In this document: piece after piece, positions 58,734 to 64,000 of the stretch | Position numbering within the stretch: the stretch's first letter is position 1 | Layout of the letters: the number at the start of each line of letters is the position of its first letter | DNA from: Sphingobacteriales bacterium 44-61 | Lineage (GTDB): Bacteria > Bacteroidota > Bacteroidia > Chitinophagales > Chitinophagaceae | NCBI GenBank assembly: GCA_001898405.1 | Contig: MKTW01000012.1 | Span: 1 to 64,000 of the forward strand | Length of the DNA: 64,000 bases | Direction of reading: 5' to 3' | Translations under genes and position numbers: made by a program | The notes under the pieces: generated by a model | The model's database searches: none | What the model was told of the DNA's origin: nothing | Seen by the model: only the letters and a program-made list of their open reading frames with translations

Positions 58734-58860
58734 GCCAACGAGTAGGTATTACCGACGATGGGGAATTTTATATTCGTCGTGCCCGAACCCTAGTACAACA
58801 GAATTAGCGCTGTTGATTGCTTCAATTTCCAACCCCACTATTGGCAATGCCAATGTTGGC
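58734..58860 (-). repeat. cassette-associated repeat B, attC-like
   Basis: A 127-bp imperfect palindrome with tips GCCAAC (58734-58739) and GTTGGC (58855-58860). Inner pairing segments are GGTATTACC (58745-58753) with GGCAATGCC (58843-58851), and TGGGG (58759-58763) with CCCCA (58833-58837), separated by unpaired bases as in integron attC sites. It encloses the stop codon of the 58822 gene. It shares 59 of 70 positions with the end of repeat A, in the same orientation. Confidence 0.68.
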
Positions 58861-59526
58861 TGTTTGTGCTTCTTCTCGTAATGTCAAAAGGTCAACAATT
58901 TTTCCGTCATAGCTTATATTCAACATCCTACAATGTTTGTTTGCAGGTGCGTCTACAAGAGAACCTTCTTCAAGTTCCATTTCAGTGATTTCTCTAACGC
59001 AAAGTTCTCCTTTGTAAAGGCGTCCTTTTATGTGTTCACATTTGCTATAAGGTTCTTTACAAATTGAACAGTTACTCTTTTTAATAATACCGCCAACACT
59101 TGCAAAAAGCATTTTTGGGAAAAGTAATTTCTCATACATCTCCAACCGTTCCACATAACCATTATCGGTTTCAAATTTGAAAGGGTAGTTTCTTACTACA
59201 GTCCCGTAAGTTACTTGTGCGCTCACTAAATTCCCCCATGCCTCACTCATTTTGTCCTCTTTGATATTTACAAGCATTTGCAGTTCGTATTGAACTGCAA
59301 GTAATGAGTTGTCAATACAATAGATTAGATTAGCTTCATTCTCTAAGTTTCTTTCAATAAACTGCTTTTTTAAGTCGCATAATTCGCCTCTATAATTTTT
59401 TAGTGTTTCAATTTCTTTCTTTTGTAATTCAATGCCAATAGTTATGAATGCCTTTTTTTGAGCAATGGCAGCCATTTCATTAAACTCTTTGATTAGCAGG
59501 TTGGGGTTTTCTATAAAGGCTTTCAT
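58822..59526 (-). CDS. unknown protein with Cys/His zinc-like module; C-terminus encoded by repeat B
   Basis: A 234-residue protein of unknown function. The first 110 residues are helical ('LLIKEFNEMAAIAQKKAF', 'LENEANLIYCIDNSLLAVQYELQML'). Near residues 153-183 it has 'CSICKEPYSKCEH' (C-x2-C-x6-C-x-H) and 'GRLYKGELCVREI', a probable metal-binding module seen in uncharacterised accessory-genome proteins. The last 12 residues (ANIGIANSGVGN) and the TGA stop lie inside repeat B, so the repeat supplies the protein's end. The start overlaps the stop of the previous gene as ATGA (59523-59526), showing translational coupling. Confidence 0.72.
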   Translation of the reverse strand: MKAFIENPNLLIKEFNEMAAIAQKKAFITIGIELQKKEIETLKNYRGELCDLKKQFIERNLENEANLIYCIDNSLLAVQYELQMLVNIKEDKMSEAWGNLVSAQVTYGTVVRNYPFKFETDNGYVERLEMYEKLLFPKMLFASVGGIIKKSNCSICKEPYSKCEHIKGRLYKGELCVREITEMELEEGSLVDAPANKHCRMLNISYDGKIVDLLTLREEAQTANIGIANSGVGN

Positions 59527-60005
59527 TTCATCGCTTTAATGATTTTGTCTAATTCCTTTAATCCTTCAACGCTACCGTTGTAGTTAATTTTTTTTACTTT
59601 ACCCTTTTCCTTTGTTTCTATATACAATTCAACATGTGCCGTCTTTTTTCCTGAAGTTCCTTTGCATAGGTCGTAAATGTAGTTTGATAAAACATTCAAC
59701 GAGACCGATACGATTGTTGAATTTCCGGCGATTTGAGAAAGCCCAAAAAATATTGCTGGCAAATAAATATCTGCACTCTTTCGGCTTCTATAGAGTTCTG
59801 TGGCCTGACCTAATGCAGGAATCGAAATACGATTGTCTTGGCGAAATATCTTGCTCAAGTCAAGCATACTGTCTGTAAAAACAAAATCGCTTTTGGCATT
59901 TGCGGTGTCAAAATTTTCTGGGAAGAATGTTAAGTTATCGGGAAATGTCAAGCCTAACTCATCCATTCGTTTCGAAATATCCAATTCTTCAATATTGTAA
60001 TCCAT
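59523..60005 (-). CDS. unknown protein, first gene of the two-gene cassette-like unit
   Basis: A 160-residue protein. 'DELGLTFPDNLTFFPENFDTANAKSDFVF' leads into 'YRSRKSADIYLPAIFFGLSQIAGNSTIVSVSLNVLSNYIYDLCKG' and a basic beta-hairpin 'AHVELYIETKEKGKVKKINYNGS'. No family recognised; I see no signal peptide or membrane helix long enough to be sure. It is coupled to the next gene by an ATGA overlap, so the two proteins probably act together. A TAACTTTG box (60010-60017) ends 4 nt before the start, so this unit carries its own promoter. Confidence 0.72.
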   Translation of the reverse strand: MDYNIEELDISKRMDELGLTFPDNLTFFPENFDTANAKSDFVFTDSMLDLSKIFRQDNRISIPALGQATELYRSRKSADIYLPAIFFGLSQIAGNSTIVSVSLNVLSNYIYDLCKGTSGKKTAHVELYIETKEKGKVKKINYNGSVEGLKELDKIIKAMK

Positions 60006-60009
60006 TGTT

Positions 60010-60017
60010 CAAAGTTA
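60010..60017 (-). promoter_or_regulatory. -7 box TAACTTTG of the two-gene cassette unit, leaderless spacing
   Basis: A perfect TAnnTTTG match on the minus strand, 4 nt before the start at 60005. The spacing equals that of kdsA and the DUF4268 gene. Confidence 0.6.
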
Positions 60018-60250
60018 GAGTAGTCATAGCATAACAGCTGACTCTCAAATATATGCAATTCGGTCAATTGTATTCCTGCTTTAGTTAATCCCAATTAGAA
60101 ATTGTAAAGGGTTAATTATCAATTAATAAAATTAAATATTCTATAAAGATCTTATTGTATATTTTAAGTAATCTTTTCAGGTTAAGATTATTCTTTTTGT
60201 GCTATACGTCTATTAAATATTTTGTAAGCACTCAAACGCCTGAAATATGC
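60018..60250. other. AT-rich gap, no gene seen
   Basis: About 230 nt of AT-rich sequence. No third copy of the cassette repeat and no convincing ORF were found. It may mark the outer edge of the inserted block. Confidence 0.4.
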
Positions 60251-60445
60251 TTACCAGACTGGCAGATTTTGCTTTTTACTTTCGGAATACACAAGGGAAA
60301 AGATGTTATCTGGATATGATTTCTTTACAGTAAAGAACTTATCCGGGATATTAAAAGCCGGCCTTCCGCTGCATGGAGTAATACTCGGAAGTGTTAGAAA
60401 AGCTTCAGCTATTTTGTTAAGATCATCTATAAACTGGTTCGACAT
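60251..60445 (-). CDS. possible small hypothetical protein (64 aa)
   Basis: ATG 60445 to TAA 60251. It reads like ordinary protein (MSNQFIDDLNKIAEAF, then 'PAFNIPDKFFTVKKSYPDN'), with a purine-rich GGGAGAAAGGGA stretch ahead of the start. There is no family match I recognise, and the gene could be a fragment of something larger. Confidence 0.4.
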   Translation of the reverse strand: MSNQFIDDLNKIAEAFLTLPSITPCSGRPAFNIPDKFFTVKKSYPDNIFSLVYSESKKQNLPVW

Positions 60446-60551
60446 TTGTCCCTTTCTCCCGACATTGCCCGCTAAAGCTTTACTGCCTTCATATTACTAC
60501 GGCAGCCACAAAGCGTAGGCATACGGATGAAGCCAGATAGTATGGTTCTTC

Positions 60552-61466
60552 TTAAGTACCAATTTCAAGCTTATAACCTTTGCCACGTATAACCACAATC
60601 CTGACGTTCGGATCAAATTCCAGCTTTTTTCTGAGTTTTGATATGAACATATCCAGACTGCGTCCCACAATAACACCTTCATCTTCCCATATCTCTTTTT
60701 GTAGCTGGCTTCGCTCTATAACCTCGTTAGGAGACATCGCGAAAATGCGTAGTACACGGGTTTCAGTCCTGGTCAGCTCTATAGTCTTTCCATTGATCAT
60801 AAGCTTACGGGCCTCTGTGTCAAACGATATTGACCCTAATGTGAGCATATCCGTATGCCGGCTAGGGGGCAGGTCAGTGTCCTGATTATCGATTAAAGCC
60901 TTCTGTTGCTTAACAGGTTTCCAAAAAATAAACCCAACCAATGCTAAAAATGCCAGGCCGCCCAGGAAATATTTAGCCTTTGCTGTAGTGATAGCCGTTG
61001 GTTTAAATTTAATGTTGATCATGTAACATGCTTTGGGTTGCCTCCTTCCTAAACAGGCTACAATATCATCTTTCTTATCTTTTGATATGGCATATCCATA
61101 AGCTACACTGGCATCTGCACAGTTCAGTACGTTAACAACATAATCACGTGCGAGCGACCCCCCGGCTAGCAAACGCTGGGTAATATTCACCAGGGAATCG
61201 GGTTGAAAAGTAAGATCATTCTCAAAACTGACCTGGTATTCATTTTCGGCTATCTTTTTTACAGGAAGTACCCGTGATGTACTGTCGCCGGACTGTAATA
61301 GTATTTCATGCCCGATCCGGCGGAGTAAGATTTCTCTCCGGGCAACATCATAGCCGTCATTGCCAGCCATACTGAAAGCCAGGCCGATTATAGAGATAAG
61401 CAGGAGTAATAATAATCCAGACAGGTACTTACGTTTCCCGGACAGGAGATTTCGGCTATCAAACAT
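60552..61466 (-). CDS. ToxR-like membrane-bound winged-helix regulator
   Basis: A 304-residue protein with two membrane helices (about 14-34 and 163-185) enclosing an extracytoplasmic sensor of about 130 residues that has three cysteines ('VLNCADASVAYGY', 'IVACLGRRQPKACYM'). The C-terminal OmpR/PhoB-type winged helix runs from about 205 to 304 ('LGSISFDTEARKLMINGKTIELTRTETRVLRIFA', 'GVIVGRSLDMFISKLRKKLE', 'VRIVVIRGKGYKLE'). Topology is reversed from ToxR, with DNA binding at the C-terminus after the second helix. It is divergent from an exported repeat protein 182 nt away and probably controls it. Confidence 0.82.
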   Translation of the reverse strand: MFDSRNLLSGKRKYLSGLLLLLLISIIGLAFSMAGNDGYDVARREILLRRIGHEILLQSGDSTSRVLPVKKIAENEYQVSFENDLTFQPDSLVNITQRLLAGGSLARDYVVNVLNCADASVAYGYAISKDKKDDIVACLGRRQPKACYMINIKFKPTAITTAKAKYFLGGLAFLALVGFIFWKPVKQQKALIDNQDTDLPPSRHTDMLTLGSISFDTEARKLMINGKTIELTRTETRVLRIFAMSPNEVIERSQLQKEIWEDEGVIVGRSLDMFISKLRKKLEFDPNVRIVVIRGKGYKLEIGT

Positions 61467-61540
61467 AATGTCAAGATATTATTTACAAAGGTTACACTTT
61501 TATTTACAATCCAGGCACCTAAGTCTGAAAGAGATCAAAG

Positions 61541-61548
61541 TACTTTTG
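61541..61548 (+). promoter_or_regulatory. -7 box TACTTTTG upstream of the exported repeat protein
   Basis: A perfect TAnnTTTG match in the divergent region, 100 nt before ATG 61649. The leader in between is a possible site for the ToxR-like regulator. Confidence 0.5.
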
Positions 61549-61648
61549 TTGCACCTGCTTTAAAAGGTTATGAAAAATAAAAGAAATACTTTAAACGGAT
61601 CTGCTTTACCAGGAGATAGATCTATGTTAATTAAACCAACAAAAAAAT

Positions 61649-62191
61649 ATGAAAAAAGTTATTTATGCGCTGATCTTACCGCTGGTTGTGGTAAGCGGAC
61701 TAGTATTTGCTAATCGCGAAATCAAAAATGACACTCCTAAAAAATCAACCCCAAAGCCGCTCTCTGCTGCTGAAAAGAAAGCCGGATTGAAACAATGGGA
61801 GGCTACCCCTGATGGTATAAATTTCAAACAATGGGAGGCGTCTCCTGAAGGTAAAAAAGTGCTTGACGGTGTTGCTAAAATAAGCAAGCATACCAGTGCT
61901 TTTACCAATATGGAAGCTGTTGTAACCTCTCTTTCCCTTCCACCAGGCTCACGATTAGGTTTCGGAGTAATGGCCAGGATTAATGGGAATGATTATATTC
62001 TCAGTTTTGGGCCGGAAAAGCCTAATGAGTTTCAGCAATTGCATAGCCTGAAAGTTAACGACAAAATAATAATAAGAAGCCATAATGTATCGTACGCGCC
62101 CAAGTATTCATATCCTATAGTATCGGGCGACTATGTAGAACGAGATAGTAAAATAATTTATAAACGTCCCCCTAGCAAAGACGGTTGCTGA
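61649..62191 (+). CDS. exported protein with tandem KQWEA repeats
   Basis: A 180-residue protein with a signal peptide (MKKVIYALILPLVVVSGLVFA). Two tandem units, KQWEATPDG and KQWEASPEG, lie at about residues 48-68 after a lysine/proline-rich stretch. The C-terminal 100 residues ('SAFTNMEAVVTSLSLPPGSRLGFGVMARINGNDYILSFGP', then 'LHSLKVNDKIIIRSHNVSYAPKYSYPIVSGDYVER') look like a small OB-type beta barrel. Function unknown. The divergent ToxR-like gene suggests coupled regulation. Confidence 0.65.
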   Translation: MKKVIYALILPLVVVSGLVFANREIKNDTPKKSTPKPLSAAEKKAGLKQWEATPDGINFKQWEASPEGKKVLDGVAKISKHTSAFTNMEAVVTSLSLPPGSRLGFGVMARINGNDYILSFGPEKPNEFQQLHSLKVNDKIIIRSHNVSYAPKYSYPIVSGDYVERDSKIIYKRPPSKDGC

Positions 62192-62221
62192 GTAAATAAA
62201 TTATTGAAATACTTTGGGCGG

Positions 62222-62265
62222 GCTTCGTACGTTTTCGCCAAAGCTTCAGCGTAGGCGTACGGAGC
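62222..62265. repeat. inverted repeat, CTTCGTACG type
   Basis: Arms GCTTCGTACG (62222-62231) and CGTACGGAGC (62256-62265) pair with one mismatch. The inner sequence (GCCAAAGCTT, AGCGTAGGC) resembles a stretch at 60471-60526. It lies between two convergent genes and could work as a weak terminator. Confidence 0.45.
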
Positions 62266-62281
62266 AGCCGTGTCGGTGATC

Positions 62282-63916
62282 TTATTTCAGGCACCCCACT
62301 ATTGTAACAACCGATCTGGGCTCAATTGTTAACGTATGACTGCGCTTGTTGCTTTTCGATAAACTTTCTTTGCTGGAAGTAGTATATATCTCAAAACCCT
62401 GCGAATCGGGAAATGTAAATTCCTGAGCGGGCAATTGCAATGTCCGTTCAGTCTCTGCGTAATTAATAGCAACGATTACCAGTTTATTTTTATCATCCTT
62501 GTAAGCAGATACCAGGAAATTGCTGTCAGCCACGGCCGTTTGGGTTGGCAAGGTATAGCTGGCTTCAATTCTTTTCATCCCAGGGCGAATAAAGCGGGAA
62601 AAATTTCCCAATGCCCAAAGTGTTTTAGATGCACGAAAAAAGCCGTCTTCGTGCAGCCGGTCCCTGTTCAATAATATCCTGCCAGAATCATCAACACCCC
62701 GGTCCAGGTAAATTAGCCCATCCTTGAAATCAGCATCAGTTAGTGCTGTCCAAAATTGCCAGGAAGCTGCATTGGCTTCCACCAGGTCCGCGTGTATCAC
62801 TCTTGCATAATACAATGCCGTGTTGATGCCCGTGTCGCGCTTTCGCCCGGCATGGATGCCATGATCATTGATACCGTGTTCCAAAATACAGAACTCCGTT
62901 TGCCAGAACGATGGTGCTGCAGGAGTAGCAGACAAATGTTCAGCAAGGCGCTTTCTCACACTGATCAGTTTATCGAACGGCCAGGTGGTAAAGTAACTAT
63001 GTCCTGAAATCACTTTTTCTACCTGGGGAATGTCTCTGATCGAAACAGGGCTTCCCTGTGCCCAGAAAGCAGCGAGCTGATTTTCTGCTTTACCTTTTCC
63101 CTGGTACAGGTGTTGTAATTGCCCCGCTTCACCTACAACAATCCGGGTAGATAAATGCTGTGCAACGAGTTCTTTGGACAGCTCCCTGGTAAGCTCATAA
63201 ATTTCCTGGTTACTGGCACCTGCCCCTTCCTGGGTCCCTTTACTCCAATCCCATTGGGGTTCGTTGACGGGGCTGATATAATCAAACGGGATTCCCTGCC
63301 GGTTGAAGTAAGCTAAAACATCAACCAGAAATTTTGCATAGGCTGCCATCTTCCCTGGAAGGATATTCATTTGACTGTCTTTCGGGGAAGGATATGCTTT
63401 TTGGTTGGCAGAAATATGCACTGGGGGAGCAATGGTGAAAGCAAGCATTTTTTCTACATTCCTTTTTTTTGCAGCCTGCAGGAACCACTGCTGACCCGCT
63501 TGTTTCGACCAGTCATAGGATCCATCCGCATTCTGAAAGCATTGAGCTCTTCGGTCCACATCTGCAATTCCGCTTTTCTCTTCCTGTTCGGCACTGCCTG
63601 ACCCGATATAAAATCGCCAGATGCTCAGCCCAATGCCTTTGGGCGCTCCGGCACTGGTTGCATCCTTGCTGAATAACAGATCAGCTATCGCTTCTTTTTT
63701 TGCAAGTGGCCAATTTTTACCTACATATTCACAACGCCAGGCATCACTGGCTCCAAAGCCAACTATAGTCTGATATTCTTTTTGGGGAGACAGGGATAGC
63801 CGGTATGACTCCGCCTGTGGTGATTGAGGCATCGCAAATGCCGGGCACAACAATAACAGGACAACCAACGATGCCGGATGAATTTTTTTTCGTATTGATA
63901 AAGTTGGCGTTCCCAT
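62282..63916 (-). CDS. glycoside hydrolase family 30 protein, exported
   Basis: A 544-residue enzyme with a signal peptide (start 63916, 'HPASLVVLLLLCPAFAMPQ'). GH30 landmarks: 'TIVGFGASDAWRCEYVG' at the start of the barrel, 'GIGLSIWRFYIGSGSAEQ', the acid/base Glu in 'YISPVNEPQWDW', and the nucleophile Glu in 'FWQTEFCILEHGI'. The C-terminal beta domain ('VAINYAETERTLQLPAQEF') closes the side sheet. It resembles the endo-beta-1,6-galactanase and xylanase groups; substrate not certain. The frame is open to 63994, but a signal peptide only fits from 63916. Confidence 0.88.
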   Translation of the reverse strand: MGTPTLSIRKKIHPASLVVLLLLCPAFAMPQSPQAESYRLSLSPQKEYQTIVGFGASDAWRCEYVGKNWPLAKKEAIADLLFSKDATSAGAPKGIGLSIWRFYIGSGSAEQEEKSGIADVDRRAQCFQNADGSYDWSKQAGQQWFLQAAKKRNVEKMLAFTIAPPVHISANQKAYPSPKDSQMNILPGKMAAYAKFLVDVLAYFNRQGIPFDYISPVNEPQWDWSKGTQEGAGASNQEIYELTRELSKELVAQHLSTRIVVGEAGQLQHLYQGKGKAENQLAAFWAQGSPVSIRDIPQVEKVISGHSYFTTWPFDKLISVRKRLAEHLSATPAAPSFWQTEFCILEHGINDHGIHAGRKRDTGINTALYYARVIHADLVEANAASWQFWTALTDADFKDGLIYLDRGVDDSGRILLNRDRLHEDGFFRASKTLWALGNFSRFIRPGMKRIEASYTLPTQTAVADSNFLVSAYKDDKNKLVIVAINYAETERTLQLPAQEFTFPDSQGFEIYTTSSKESLSKSNKRSHTLTIEPRSVVTIVGCLK

Positions 63917-64000
63917 ATTGTCATTGCTTGAAAAGATCCAGAAATGCTGATTCTGTGAGTGCTTTTTGAGGCGAAAATTTATTGCCTGCCGCATATCGCA

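Noticed and set aside
60448-60470. Possible far attachment site (CTCCCGACA resembling the tRNA-Pro end)
   Set aside because: Only about 8 bases match the tRNA 3' end, which is expected by chance over this distance.

Overview
This window looks like chromosome from a Bacteroidota bacterium, most probably of the Chitinophagaceae type. The reasons are an Oar-like TonB-dependent receptor, repeated carboxypeptidase-regulatory beta-sandwich domains, two proteins with type IX secretion (T9SS) style C-terminal sorting domains, PafA-type phosphatase, many Bacteroidota-style -7 boxes (TAnnTTTG) upstream of genes, almost no Shine-Dalgarno sequences, and moderate GC. No insertion sequence, CRISPR array or rRNA was seen. 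One tRNA (Pro, CGG) is present.

Layout. 0.1-7.1 kb: GntR/FadR regulator with an Fsr-like MFS exporter, then KDO-8-P synthase divergent from an SDR-type threonine dehydrogenase, acylphosphatase, fRMsr, a DinB-like protein and a gamma-glutamyltransferase lipoprotein. 7.3-11.9 kb: large PIG-L deacetylase, two unlisted tiny membrane proteins and a sodium:solute symporter, apparently one operon. 11.9-19.1 kb: DUF2911 protein, anti-sigma/TonB-C protein and ECF sigma factor, divergent from a vWA protein and two T9SS-type proteins that reuse SusC-like pieces. 19.1-26.8 kb: XerD, a lipoprotein, YkgJ, YraN, ManA, a DUF6580-like membrane protein, a Dph6-like ATPase, RNase HI and an acyl-CoA carboxylase beta subunit. 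26.9-36.6 kb: Oar-like receptor, RibBA and a TamB-like giant. 36.7-45.5 kb: isoaspartyl peptidase/asparaginase, a metallopeptidase-propeller-barrel protein, ACBP, PafA-like phosphatase, several tiny genes, DUF4268 protein, L,D-transpeptidase and a membrane protein. 45.6-57.1 kb: LepA, a CusCBA-type metal efflux operon, a secreted protein, an HddC-GmhB fusion and an aldo/keto reductase.

The unusual part is 57.2-60.0 kb. Just downstream of tRNA-Pro lies a visibly AT-richer block of three unfamiliar minus-strand genes. Each transcription unit ends in a related imperfect-palindrome element with GCCAAC...GTTGGC tips (58734-58860 and, longer and more degraded at one tip, 57498-57694). Size, position at the 3' end of each unit and shared orientation resemble integron attC sites, so the block reads as two gene cassettes without a local integrase. 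This is the best candidate for an undescribed system. One gene carries four exact 18-residue repeats.

60.2-64 kb: a possible short ORF, a ToxR-like membrane winged-helix regulator divergent from an exported tandem-repeat protein, and a GH30 glycosidase.

Regulatory signals are unusually readable. At least seven genes have a -7 box ending only 4-5 nt before the start codon, implying leaderless or nearly leaderless mRNAs. Several very long hairpins (14-31 bp arms) separate genes. Some act plausibly as bidirectional terminators, but two sit in divergent promoter regions, where a terminator is not expected.
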